Assembly (NCBI GenBank): GCA_944326525.1
Contig: CALVEG010000001.1
Span: forward strand, 372,001-436,000
DNA length: 64,000 nucleotides
DNA from: Candidatus Gastranaerophilales bacterium
Lineage (GTDB): Bacteria; Cyanobacteriota; Vampirovibrionia; Gastranaerophilales; Gastranaerophilaceae
Direction of reading: 5' to 3'
This document shows positions 39,395 through 47,749 of this stretch, one piece after another (the first letter of the stretch is position 1; each line of letters begins with the position of its first letter). The position numbers and the translations under genes are program-made. The notes under the pieces are model-generated. The model saw only the letters and a list, made by a program, of their open reading frames with translations. It did no database searches and had not been told where the DNA came from.

Positions 39395-41602
39395 ATGCAA
39401 AATAACGGTTTTTTGGAAAGAGTAAAAGAGTTTTTCGCAGCATCTATAACCCTAAAAGTATTGGCTTTCTTAGGTTTTACTATTCTAATGACTGCGATTA
39501 TTTCATCTCAAAACTACTTTTTTCAAAGTATTATAGAAAACGGTATAAGTAAAAAAGATATAATTGCCCAGAAAACATTTACGGTAATTGATGTTAAAAG
39601 AACTGAGCAGCATAAAAAAGAAGTGGCTCAAAAGGTTGATTATGTTTTGACTCCGGCCGAAGATGATTTTATTCGGACTAACCTTGAAACTCTTGAAAAT
39701 TCAATTCTTCAAATCAGAAAAAAAGAAGTTGAAGAAAAGGTTAAGAGAGATGAATTATCAATACTTTTAGATATTTCAAATAAAGATAGAAAAGAATTTG
39801 TTATAGACTTTTTGTTAAAATCTGATGATACGGCGTTAAGAGAGGTTTACGACAAAGCAAATTTAACACTTGCAAATATTTTAAGGGTTGGGATTACAGA
39901 AAAGGATTACGAGCGTAATAATATTGATCAAATCGTTACGGATAATATTGTATCAAATGTTTCAAAGCGTCAGGTATCAGTAATAAAGGGAATCTTAGAG
40001 CAGGTTATAGTTCCAAACCTTGTTGTGGACGAGTTTGCAACAGAAATTGCACGTAAAAATGCTGAAAATTCTGTTAAGCCTTACGAAATTACAATTCATA
40101 AAGGCGATAAAATCGTATTTGAAGGTGAGCCGGTTACACGTCTAAAGCGTGATGCATTAAGACAGGCAGGATATAATGTCTATGAACTTAATTGGCAAGG
40201 ACTTTTGGCTATTTATGTTCTTGTATTTATAAGTACTTTAATTTTCTTGAGTTATATGAAATTCTTTGAAAAGGCGTTTCTTGAACCAAGATATATGGCG
40301 ATTACTTCTGTTTTATCACTAATGCTTGCGATGATTGCTGTTGTTTTGCCAACCGGTTTTTCGCCGTATGTGCTTCCGATTCCGGCATATATTTTGCTGC
40401 TTGCTATTTTTACAAATTCAAGAATCGCTTTTGTTGCATCAACGGTTTTACTTACGGTTTTGACTGTAGGGGTTCAGTATGATACCCAGTTCTTAATTAC
40501 ATTTTTGCTGTTAGGGTTAATCTCAATGATTACGATTTCTAGAATTCGTTATTCAAGAAGGTTTGACCTTATTAAGGCAGGATTCGTTATTTCTTTAAGC
40601 GGTCTAATTATAGTTTTAAGTATTTATATGCTTGAAAAATGTTTGATAGATGTAAGCAATGTTTTAATTGTTAAGAATAGCGCTTTTATACTTCTAAACG
40701 GAATTATAAGTTCAATGATAGTTTTAGGTACATTACCGTTGTTTGAAAGTGTATTCCAGATAATTACACCTTACGGACTGGCTGAACTTGCAGATCACAA
40801 CCAACCTTTGTTAAAGCGTTTGCAAATAGAGGCTCCTGGAACTTATCATCACAGTCTTATGGTTTCAAATTTGTGTGAGGCGGCAGCTGAAGCAATCGGG
40901 GCAAATCCTATTTTAGCAAGAGTTGGGGCTTTTTATCATGATATCGGAAAATTAAAAAGACCGTTATTCTTTGTTGAAAATCAGTCTTATTTCGGAATTG
41001 AAAACCCGCATTCAAAATTAAATCCTAGATTAAGCAAGATGGTTATTACCGCGCACCCGAAAGACGGAGTTGAACTGGCTAAAGAATATCACTTGCCTTC
41101 AATTATAAATAATTTTATTTTGCAGCACCATGGAGAAGGGCTTGCTAAGTATTTCTACAATCAAGCTGTACAGGAAGAAGGAATTGAAAACGTTAAAGAA
41201 GATCAGTTCAGATATACAGGTCCAAAACCGAATATGAAAGAAACTGCAATTCTGATGATTGCTGATGCTGTTGAGTCAGCAGTAAGATCGTTGAAAAATC
41301 CGACACCTGAGGAAATTGATGATATAATAGATAAAATTATTGTTGAAAGACTTAATGATACTCAGCTTGCGGATAGTCCTCTGACTTTGCATGATATAAA
41401 AGTTATTGCGGCAACTTTCAGCAGAATTTTAAGAGGCATGCAGCATAACAGGATTAAATATCAAGAAAACATTGTTGAGGAATTCAGCAAGAATAAAATT
41501 AAAATGCCTGCAAAAATACTTGATGAAGATCTTGAAAATAAGATTGCTAAATTAGAAGAGCAGCACTCTGAAGATGAAAAAAAGGATGAAAATGGTAACT
41601 AA
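39395..41602 (+). CDS. pgpH: Membrane HD phosphodiesterase, PgpH-like (c-di-AMP hydrolase)
   Basis: 735 residues. An N-terminal anchor is followed by a large extracytoplasmic 7TMR-HDED-type domain (about 60-260), a seven-segment membrane domain (about 265-470) and a cytoplasmic HD domain. The HD domain has HHSLMVSNLCEAAA, YHDIGKLKRP and ILQHHGEG. This is the YqfF/PgpH layout, shown in other bacteria to degrade c-di-AMP to pApA. With cdaA at 33491 the window contains both sides of c-di-AMP turnover. It overlaps ybeY by 11 bp, a linkage also common in Firmicutes (yqfF-ybeY-dgkA). Confidence 0.92.
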   Translation: MQNNGFLERVKEFFAASITLKVLAFLGFTILMTAIISSQNYFFQSIIENGISKKDIIAQKTFTVIDVKRTEQHKKEVAQKVDYVLTPAEDDFIRTNLETLENSILQIRKKEVEEKVKRDELSILLDISNKDRKEFVIDFLLKSDDTALREVYDKANLTLANILRVGITEKDYERNNIDQIVTDNIVSNVSKRQVSVIKGILEQVIVPNLVVDEFATEIARKNAENSVKPYEITIHKGDKIVFEGEPVTRLKRDALRQAGYNVYELNWQGLLAIYVLVFISTLIFLSYMKFFEKAFLEPRYMAITSVLSLMLAMIAVVLPTGFSPYVLPIPAYILLLAIFTNSRIAFVASTVLLTVLTVGVQYDTQFLITFLLLGLISMITISRIRYSRRFDLIKAGFVISLSGLIIVLSIYMLEKCLIDVSNVLIVKNSAFILLNGIISSMIVLGTLPLFESVFQIITPYGLAELADHNQPLLKRLQIEAPGTYHHSLMVSNLCEAAAEAIGANPILARVGAFYHDIGKLKRPLFFVENQSYFGIENPHSKLNPRLSKMVITAHPKDGVELAKEYHLPSIINNFILQHHGEGLAKYFYNQAVQEEGIENVKEDQFRYTGPKPNMKETAILMIADAVESAVRSLKNPTPEEIDDIIDKIIVERLNDTQLADSPLTLHDIKVIAATFSRILRGMQHNRIKYQENIVEEFSKNKIKMPAKILDEDLENKIAKLEEQHSEDEKKDENGN

Positions 41603-42107
41603 ATTTCATATTTTTAGTGAAAATATATATTCAGATTGGGAAATTGATGAAAAAAAATTTATTCAGCTCGCGAAAAAAATATTGAAATATTACCTTGCAA
41701 AGCCCGATGTTTATGATAAATCCACCCTTTTAGGATTAGATTTTAACACAATTTCATTTGATATATTGTACTGTGATAGTGTAAAAACTCATGAAATTAA
41801 TAAAGAATACAGGCATAAGGATTATCCGGCTGATATAATAACTTTTGCAATATTCGCAGATAGTGATGAAAAATTTGTTTTTGATGGTGAAATTAATCTT
41901 GGTGAAATTTTGATTGCTTTAGACAAAATTAAAGAAGAAGCTCTTAAAAAAGGTGTGAAAGACGAAGAAGAACTAGCTTTTCTAATAAGTCATGGAATTT
42001 TGCACCTATTGGGATTTGACCATCAGACTGAAGAGGATTATAATTTTGTTGTCGCATTGCAGATTGAAGCTTTGCAAAGTATAGGGATAAAGTATGAGCA
42101 GATTTAA
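41592..42107 (+). CDS. ybeY: Endoribonuclease YbeY
   Basis: Zinc-dependent rRNA maturation and quality-control RNase. 171 residues from ATG 41592; AAAGGA lies five bases upstream, while in-frame ATGs at 41574 and 41586 do not fit it. Metal motif HGILHLLGFDH near the C-terminus; RHKDYPADIITFA is the other conserved segment. Overlaps the HD gene by 11 bp and dgkA by 14 bp. Confidence 0.94.
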   Translation: MVTKFHIFSENIYSDWEIDEKKFIQLAKKILKYYLAKPDVYDKSTLLGLDFNTISFDILYCDSVKTHEINKEYRHKDYPADIITFAIFADSDEKFVFDGEINLGEILIALDKIKEEALKKGVKDEEELAFLISHGILHLLGFDHQTEEDYNFVVALQIEALQSIGIKYEQI

Positions 42108-42468
42108 AGCGCAAGGTGTTAGCAATACCTTTAAAAATGCCGGAAAAGGAATAAGAATAGTTTTTAAAAGTGAACATAACATTAGAGTACACTTTTTTGT
42201 CGCTATTTTTGTAATTGTTTTGGGTATAGTTTTAGATTTGAGTGTGGCAAAACTTTGTATCCTGCTTCTTGCAATCGGGTTAGTTGTTGTTGCGGAAATG
42301 CTTAATTCTGCAATTGAATTTACGCTTGATGCAATGTTTCATAATAAATATTCAAGGCTTGTTGGAATGGCTAAGGATATCTCTGCAGGCGCTGTTATGT
42401 TTGCAACTTTTATTGCAGTTGCAATCGGGCTTATTATGTTCGGCTCTGAATTGTATGCACTTTTTTAA
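42094..42468 (+). CDS. dgkA: Diacylglycerol/undecaprenol kinase
   Basis: 124 residues, three membrane helices. The family signature is EMLNSAIEFTLDAMF followed by AKDISAGAV. It phosphorylates undecaprenol (Gram-positive type) or diacylglycerol, recycling lipid carriers for wall synthesis. The N-terminal FKNAGKGIRIVFKSEHNIRVH is typical. Third gene of the coupled pgpH-ybeY-dgkA operon. Confidence 0.93.
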   Translation: MSRFKAQGVSNTFKNAGKGIRIVFKSEHNIRVHFFVAIFVIVLGIVLDLSVAKLCILLLAIGLVVVAEMLNSAIEFTLDAMFHNKYSRLVGMAKDISAGAVMFATFIAVAIGLIMFGSELYALF

Positions 42469-42525
42469 ATATTAAATTGGTAGTGTACAGGTTTTCAACT
42501 TAAAAAAGTATTATGTAAGCCAATT

Positions 42526-42558
42526 AAAAAAGCACCGCTTTTTTACGGTGCTTTTTTT
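42526..42558 (+). terminator. Bidirectional terminator after dgkA
   Basis: AAAAAAGCACCG/CGGTGCTTTTTT perfect stem with an eight-base loop, T run on both strands. It serves dgkA and the convergent small gene at 42586. Confidence 0.92.
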
Positions 42559-42585
42559 ATACAGAAAAGTTTAATATTGAATTAA

Positions 42586-42789
42586 TTAGTTGTTGCTTAA
42601 GACAAGCTTGAATGTTGCAAGATTTTTGATTGACAACATTGTGTGCTTGTTATGCTGTTCGTCAGCAATATTAAATATACGAATAATTCTCTGAATTTCT
42701 TCTAAATCTTTTCTTGATTCAATTTTATAAACATTTTTGATTGGATCTGAAACTACTGACATCAATGTGTTTAATTCTTGTTCTTTCAT
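42586..42789 (-). CDS. Small protein of unknown function
   Basis: 67 residues, helical, without membrane segment (MKEQELNTLMSVVSDPIKNVYKIE...). AGAGG lies nine bases before the ATG and a shared terminator follows the stop, so expression is likely. No family recognised. Possibly a small regulatory or structural protein. Confidence 0.6.
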   Translation of the reverse strand: MKEQELNTLMSVVSDPIKNVYKIESRKDLEEIQRIIRIFNIADEQHNKHTMLSIKNLATFKLVLSNN

Positions 42790-42875
42790 AATTCAAAACC
42801 TCTTTCCTGTATATTTATATAAAAAATTTTTGGGGTAATTTATTGCTTTTTTAGTGTGAATTGTGTTTACAATAA

Positions 42876-43655
42876 TTAACAATTGGTGTTTTGTTTTTGT
42901 AACGCTTGTTTTGCGGATTTCCAAAGAGTGTCGTATTCTTCAAGTGAATATTCTTCTAATGGCTTTTGTGCTAACTCTTCCATTTTTCTAAAGCGTGTCA
43001 TAAACTTTTGATTTGCTTTTATTAAGGCTTGTTCTGCATCGATTTTGTTCCATCTGGCAAGGTTTACGACAGCAAAAAGGATGTCGCCCATCTCTTCTTC
43101 CATGTTTTCCTTGTCATTTGATTTTACGGCATCTTCAAACTCTTTAAACTCACTTTTAATACAATCGTATAGAGAATCTTTATTGGGCCATTCAAAGCCG
43201 CATTTAACGGCTTTTTTGCTGATTTTTTGAGCACTCATTAATGCTGATTGAGCTTTTGAAACTCCATCCATTGCAGATTTTCTGTGGGATTTTTCTTCTT
43301 TTTTTATCTTGTCCCAACTTAAAAGAGCTTCTTCCGGCGAATTTACCTTAACATCTCCGAAAACATGCGGGTGGCGGTGGATTATTTTGTCATGAAGTCC
43401 TTTTGCCACATCTTCAATGTCAAAGGCACCTTCTTCTTTTGCTATTTGTGAATGCAAAATTACCTGTAATAAAACATCTCCCAATTCTTCTTGCAAATGT
43501 TTCATATCATTATCGTTTATTGCATCAATAGCTTCGTAGGCTTCTTCAACCATATTAGGGCGTAAAGTAGCATGAGTTTGCTCTCTGTCCCACGGGCATC
43601 CATTCTCCGAGCGGAGTACTCCTATTAGGTCAACAAGTTTTTCTAAATATCCCAT
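42876..43655 (-). CDS. mazG: Nucleoside triphosphate pyrophosphohydrolase MazG
   Basis: Cleaves NTPs and dNTPs to NMP and pyrophosphate, clearing non-canonical nucleotides. 259 residues: two MazG domains with the EExxE and ExxD metal motifs (VEEAYEAIDAIN, EELGDVLLQVILHSQIA; second copy EEMGDILFAVVNLARW). No ribosome site. A TAATAT hexamer lies six bases before the ATG, so the transcript may be leaderless. Confidence 0.95.
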   Translation of the reverse strand: MGYLEKLVDLIGVLRSENGCPWDREQTHATLRPNMVEEAYEAIDAINDNDMKHLQEELGDVLLQVILHSQIAKEEGAFDIEDVAKGLHDKIIHRHPHVFGDVKVNSPEEALLSWDKIKKEEKSHRKSAMDGVSKAQSALMSAQKISKKAVKCGFEWPNKDSLYDCIKSEFKEFEDAVKSNDKENMEEEMGDILFAVVNLARWNKIDAEQALIKANQKFMTRFRKMEELAQKPLEEYSLEEYDTLWKSAKQALQKQNTNC

Positions 43656-43815
43656 AGCTGTATATTATCATAAATAAATCATGGAGTATATTAAATTTTT
43701 ACAACTTTTGTATAACTTTATAATTCAACAATACACCAAAAGGTTGATAACATTATAAAATGCTATGGTATCCTAATAGTGTAGAAAAGTTTACTAAAAG
43801 AAAGGATTACTACAT

Positions 43816-44337
43816 ATGGCAGATTTATTATCTATCTCAAGCATCCGCGAACGTATTTTTAATCCTACAAAACATGAAAAATCAGTAGCGAGATCATCAA
43901 ATCCGTTCGCACAGACATCTTTTAAAGGTAATGTTTTGACCGCAGATGTTTTTGTAAGTGAAAATCAGCACAAGGCTGAAAATCAAAATGTTAGCTTTAC
44001 AGGAAAACTTAAAGCAAGTGCATTAGTTGGTTCAATTGCTGGAATAGGCAATAAGATTAAAGCAGGTATTGAATCAGTTGCAGCTTTTGCAAACAAAATT
44101 AAAGACAATGTTGTGAACTGTTGGAATAAATTAAACAATACCGAAATCACATTTGAACCAGCAAAGCAAGCTATTTCAAGAGCAAATGAAAGAATGGCGG
44201 ATGCACTTCATTCAATGTTTGAACCCGGAATTTCCAAAAATCAAATTGCGAAAATGGAAGATTTGTCCGTTGCAAGACAATTGTTTATGGATAACGCTGA
44301 AACTTGGGCTATACAGTCAGGTTTAAGAGCAGTGTAG
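43816..44337 (+). CDS. Protein of unknown function with paired F-x-G motifs
   Basis: 173 residues, no known domain. Two short motifs, TSFKGN (about 33-38) and VSFTGKL (about 59-65), precede a region starting LKASALVGSIAGIGNKIKAGIESVAAFANKI that looks like an amphipathic helix. A ribosome site AAAGGA is present. It is followed 12 bp later by a HEAT-like small protein, so the two are probably an operon. The motif resembles those in the proteins at 5958, 37609 and 58728. Confidence 0.65.
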   Translation: MADLLSISSIRERIFNPTKHEKSVARSSNPFAQTSFKGNVLTADVFVSENQHKAENQNVSFTGKLKASALVGSIAGIGNKIKAGIESVAAFANKIKDNVVNCWNKLNNTEITFEPAKQAISRANERMADALHSMFEPGISKNQIAKMEDLSVARQLFMDNAETWAIQSGLRAV

Positions 44338-44349
44338 GAGGGGTTTGTA

Positions 44350-44721
44350 ATGGTAGATAAGAAGATAGTAAAAAACGTTAAAAATATTATTGATGGGTTG
44401 GCTATGCATCAAAATCCAGAGTCTGTTGCTATATTGGAAGATATAGGAACAAATTCACCGGTCGATGAAATAAGAGAAATGACTGCAAAAGCGCTAGTGC
44501 AGAAAAACTTGCCGGAATCATTAAAAGTTGTCATTACAAACAAAGGTAAAGGTATTAATGACATGTCAACAGGTGTTGCAATGTGCACAATTAACGAATT
44601 GTTATCACTTGAAGACAAAACAGAAGCAATCAGAATTTTAGAAGACACAGTTGAAAATAATTCTGATGATGAAGTAAGAGATAATGCCCGTTCTATTAAA
44701 GCTTTGATGGCACTTTCATAG
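44350..44721 (+). CDS. Small HEAT-repeat-like protein
   Basis: 123 residues made of three or so helical hairpins of HEAT/PBS-lyase type (PESVAILEDIGTNSPVDEIREMTAKAL, TEAIRILEDTVENNSDDEVRDNARSI). Such proteins act as protein-binding scaffolds. GGAGGGG precedes the ATG. It could be the partner of the preceding protein. A terminator follows at 44764. Confidence 0.65.
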   Translation: MVDKKIVKNVKNIIDGLAMHQNPESVAILEDIGTNSPVDEIREMTAKALVQKNLPESLKVVITNKGKGINDMSTGVAMCTINELLSLEDKTEAIRILEDTVENNSDDEVRDNARSIKALMALS

Positions 44722-44763
44722 AACATTTTGGGAAAATATAAATTTGCCGATTTTATATATTAA

Positions 44764-44796
44764 TAAAAGAGCCTTATTCAAAAGGCTCTTTTTATA
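44764..44796 (+). terminator. Intrinsic terminator after the HEAT-like gene
   Basis: AAAAGAGCC/GGCTCTTTT 9-bp stem, ten-base loop, then TTTAT. Confidence 0.85.
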
Positions 44797-44835
44797 TATG
44801 CTTTTAAAACTTATAAAATTATTGTCTATTTGCTA

Positions 44836-45156
44836 TTACAATAGAAAAGTACGTATATACTTATATGCTAAAGATAATTCTTCGGGGGGTAATTTATCAA
44901 GCATTGTTATTATCTCGTTTTTTAAGTTAGCCGGATTTTGTAAATGATAAAATTCAAATAAATCTTTAGGTTCGACATTTAGTGCTGTTGAAAATCTCTC
45001 TATTAAATCTGCCGAAGGGAAATTTTTTCCGCTTTCAATGCAACTAATATGTTTATCGTCAACATTAACAAGTTCAGCTAATTGTGCTTGTGTTAAATGT
45101 CTTTTTTTGCGATAGTCTTTTATTTTTTTTCCAAAAAGGCTTTTTATTTCACTCAT
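44836..45156 (-). CDS. XRE-family transcriptional regulator
   Basis: 106 residues. HTH domain at 10-65 (IKDYRKKRHLTQAQLAELVNVDDKHISCIESGKNFPSADLIERF), with a C-terminal helical tail (KNEIITMLDKLPPEELSLAYKYIRTFLL). Such small XRE proteins usually repress their own gene and a neighbour. It is divergent from the glycosyltransferase-like gene at 45308, and palindromes lie between the two. AGAGGT precedes the ATG. Confidence 0.9.
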   Translation of the reverse strand: MSEIKSLFGKKIKDYRKKRHLTQAQLAELVNVDDKHISCIESGKNFPSADLIERFSTALNVEPKDLFEFYHLQNPANLKNEIITMLDKLPPEELSLAYKYIRTFLL

Positions 45157-45166
45157 AATTACCTCT

Positions 45167-45209
45167 TTTTTATTCTATAAATAAAAGATGTTTTTCGATA
45201 TGGTATATC
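45167..45209. promoter_or_regulatory. Candidate XRE operator palindromes
   Basis: Two inverted repeats in the divergent region: TTTTATT-CTATA-AATAAAA (45168-45186) and GATAT-GGT-ATATC (45197-45209). Both lie between the XRE start and the promoter of the gene at 45308. Which one the XRE binds is not known. Confidence 0.35.
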
Positions 45210-45219
45210 AGGTAAATAA

Positions 45220-45248
45220 TTGACAATAAATTACGCGTTTGGTAATAT
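45220..45248 (+). promoter_or_regulatory. Promoter of the glycosyltransferase-like gene
   Basis: A perfect TTGACA, a 17-base spacer and TAATAT. It sits next to the GATAT palindrome, giving the XRE protein a plausible way to control it. Confidence 0.65.
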
Positions 45249-45307
45249 TTGTTTGATAATATTAAAAAATTGGTATTTAAAGTTGAAAAAGTTTAGAAGG
45301 TGAAGCA

Positions 45308-46363
45308 ATGAATATTATTGAGAAAATTATTGTAAAAGTTAAAAAAGGTAAATTTAGACAAATTAGAGTTTTAGGGATATTGGTTTTTGAATACTATAAG
45401 GAAAATAATAAAGTTGTGAATCTTCAAATTTCTTTATTCAAAAAATGTCATGTTGATAAGAGTAGACCTGTTTTTTATTTAAAAATAAATAGAAATACAG
45501 ACTATACATTTTTGTGTCTTCAGCACTGGGTAGATGTTTTGTCGGCATCAAATAGAGATTTTTTTATTTTATGTGATAATTTGCAATTAGAAAAAGCAGT
45601 TTTACGGAAGGTCATTTTTCCTAATTCAAATATAAAATTTATTAGAAGTTGCAAAAATAGCAGATTGAAAAAATATGTAAAAAAAATAGCTACGAAATGG
45701 TGGCCTAATGCTACTTTCGCGCATTTAACAACATTTTATCATGCAAAACAGAATAATATTAAAGAATTTTGGAATATTGATGCCGATGATACAATGTTTG
45801 CTTTAGAACCAGAAGATATAATGTCTATTCTTCAAAATGTAGAGAATTATTCTAAAACAAATAATATTGATGCAATGTCATTAGATATGTGGCATAGTAG
45901 AACGCGCCAAAGACATTGGTCTTTTGGAATTACATATATAAATAATTTTTCGGAGATTTTTAATATATTAGATAGTCTTACGAATACAGATTGGCAAAAT
46001 AATTATAAAGATTGTGATGTCGCATTTAATTTGGATTGGTTTTTCACTTACTTAAAAGATGAAAAAAAATACAAAATAGAAAGTTTTTATATAGAAAATT
46101 GTTATTTTATTCATTGGGGCAACTTTTTAATAAATGCAATCGGCAGCAGTATTTATTTTTGGCAAAATGGTTATTTGAATTTTGTTATTCTAAAAGATAT
46201 TTATAAAGATAATTCCTTAGGCATGATTCCAATTGCTGATGATTGTATAAGGTTTAGTTTAGAAAATAATAATTATGTTTGTTTTGAAAAATTTGCAAAT
46301 AAATATATTTCAAATTTAAAATATTTTCCACCAGAACTTAAAAAATTACATAATATAAAATGA
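45308..46363 (+). CDS. Glycosyltransferase-like protein, strongly AT-rich
   Basis: 351 residues. The N-terminus (RQIRVLGILVFEYYK) resembles the short prefix of many LPS glycosyltransferases. A metal-binding DxD-type motif sits in WNIDADDTMF (about residue 157), with a GT-A-like hydrophobic lead-in. The middle has MWHSRTRQRHWSFGITYI and a C-terminal CYFIHWGN. No membrane segment. The role is probably in surface polysaccharide, the sugar unknown. Base composition is clearly lower in GC than neighbours (runs of AAT, ATT, TTT), and it is isolated between an XRE gene and a terminator, which suggests horizontal transfer. Confidence 0.65.
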   Translation: MNIIEKIIVKVKKGKFRQIRVLGILVFEYYKENNKVVNLQISLFKKCHVDKSRPVFYLKINRNTDYTFLCLQHWVDVLSASNRDFFILCDNLQLEKAVLRKVIFPNSNIKFIRSCKNSRLKKYVKKIATKWWPNATFAHLTTFYHAKQNNIKEFWNIDADDTMFALEPEDIMSILQNVENYSKTNNIDAMSLDMWHSRTRQRHWSFGITYINNFSEIFNILDSLTNTDWQNNYKDCDVAFNLDWFFTYLKDEKKYKIESFYIENCYFIHWGNFLINAIGSSIYFWQNGYLNFVILKDIYKDNSLGMIPIADDCIRFSLENNNYVCFEKFANKYISNLKYFPPELKKLHNIK

Positions 46364-46376
46364 TTGGATAAAATAA

Positions 46377-46413
46377 AAAAACAGGGTGCTTTAAAATAGG
46401 CATCCTGTTTTTT
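46377..46413 (+). terminator. Bidirectional terminator between the glycosyltransferase and aminotransferase genes
   Basis: AAAACAGGGTGC/GCATCCTGTTTT 12-bp stem with one G-T pair; T run on the right side, A run on the left. Confidence 0.88.
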
Positions 46414-46436
46414 ATTGGTTAAAAAGATTTAAGAAA

Positions 46437-47696
46437 TTAATTAAAAGTAAAACCGTCGGCTTTCATTCTGTCTATTACTTCCTGAAGTTTTTCGTCGCTG
46501 CATACGAATGAAATTCTAAAGAAGCCTTCACCATATTTTCCGAAAGCGTTACCCGGAACTACAACTATACCGGATTTTTCAAGAAGTTCTTCGCAAAAAT
46601 CAACTGAAGATTTGTATCTTGCAGGTATTGGAAGCCATAGGTAAAAAGTAGTATGCGGAACTGTTGCTTCATCTATTGGCCAGCCCAGTTCTTTTAATCC
46701 ATTTACCATGATTTCTTGTTTATGCTTGAAGCCTTTGTTCATTTTAGCGATGTATTCGTCCCCTTCTTTAGAATTAAGAACTGCGGCTGCGGCTTTTTGA
46801 AGAGGTTTATAAATGCCGTTATCTATTGATGATTTAACCTTGCCAAATCTTTGTACAATTGCAGAATTTCCGCAAATCCAGCCTAATCTCCAGCCAGTCA
46901 TTGCATATGGTTTAGAGAATGAGAAGAATTCAACCGCTATATCCTTTGCTCCTTTAAGCTCAAATATGCTGAACGGTTTTTCTTCTTCCGAACCGTAGTA
47001 CAAATCAGAATATGCGGCATCTGAAATTAACAAAATTTCGTGTTTTGTACAAAAATCAATAACAGATTGCAAATATGCTTTTGTTGCAGTTACGCCAAGC
47101 GGGTTGTTCGGATAGTTTACGATAAGTGCCTTAACTTTCTTTTCGTCAAGTCCTTCTTTTTTAAGTTGAGCAAGGACTTCTTCCATATCAGGCATATAAT
47201 TGTTATCAGCCTTTAAAGGTACAGGATAAGCGTATCCGCCAGAACATTTGATGAATTGAGAATATGATGCATATCCGGGATCCGGAACCATTATAATATC
47301 TTTTTCTTTTTCTTCGTGTTTAGGATTTATTAATGCGCGCATCATGTTTGCAATACCCTCTTTAGAACCGATTAGAGAAAAAATTTCCGTGTTCGGATCC
47401 ATATCAACACCAAATCTTGTTTTCATCCTTTCAGAAACAGCTTTTCTGAAATAATCTTCACCTTTTGGAATTGAATAAGTATGAATTCCATCTTCATTCA
47501 GGCATTCTTTGAGTTTATTTATTACAAATTCCGGCGGGTCTGCTGTCGGCGCACCCATCGAAAGTGAAATCGGTGCTCTGTTTTTTGCAGTAAGTTCCGG
47601 GGTTAATTTAGTTTGTTTTTCTTTAATTTTAAACATTATATAAGTGTCTAATGTCATAACATGCTCATTAAACAATTTTTCTTCCAGTGTTGACAT
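46437..47696 (-). CDS. dapL: PLP-dependent aminotransferase, LL-diaminopimelate aminotransferase-like
   Basis: 419 residues from ATG 47696; GAGGA lies seven bases before it, while the ATG at 47702 is too close. Fold-type I class I/II: NYPNNPLGVTA, SDAAYSDLYYG and the PLP lysine in SFSKPYAMTGWRLGW. The overall pattern (MGAPTADPPEFVINKL, YSIPKGEDYFRKAVSERMK) is nearest to LL-DAP aminotransferases, which in cyanobacteria and relatives take tetrahydrodipicolinate straight to LL-DAP. lysA in this window fits that pathway. Other aspartate-type aminotransferases cannot be excluded. Confidence 0.72.
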   Translation of the reverse strand: MSTLEEKLFNEHVMTLDTYIMFKIKEKQTKLTPELTAKNRAPISLSMGAPTADPPEFVINKLKECLNEDGIHTYSIPKGEDYFRKAVSERMKTRFGVDMDPNTEIFSLIGSKEGIANMMRALINPKHEEKEKDIIMVPDPGYASYSQFIKCSGGYAYPVPLKADNNYMPDMEEVLAQLKKEGLDEKKVKALIVNYPNNPLGVTATKAYLQSVIDFCTKHEILLISDAAYSDLYYGSEEEKPFSIFELKGAKDIAVEFFSFSKPYAMTGWRLGWICGNSAIVQRFGKVKSSIDNGIYKPLQKAAAAVLNSKEGDEYIAKMNKGFKHKQEIMVNGLKELGWPIDEATVPHTTFYLWLPIPARYKSSVDFCEELLEKSGIVVVPGNAFGKYGEGFFRISFVCSDEKLQEVIDRMKADGFTFN

Positions 47697-47749
47697 AAAC
47701 ATATCCTCATTTTGCTAATACGTTCGCCAGTATAACATAACTAACTTTT

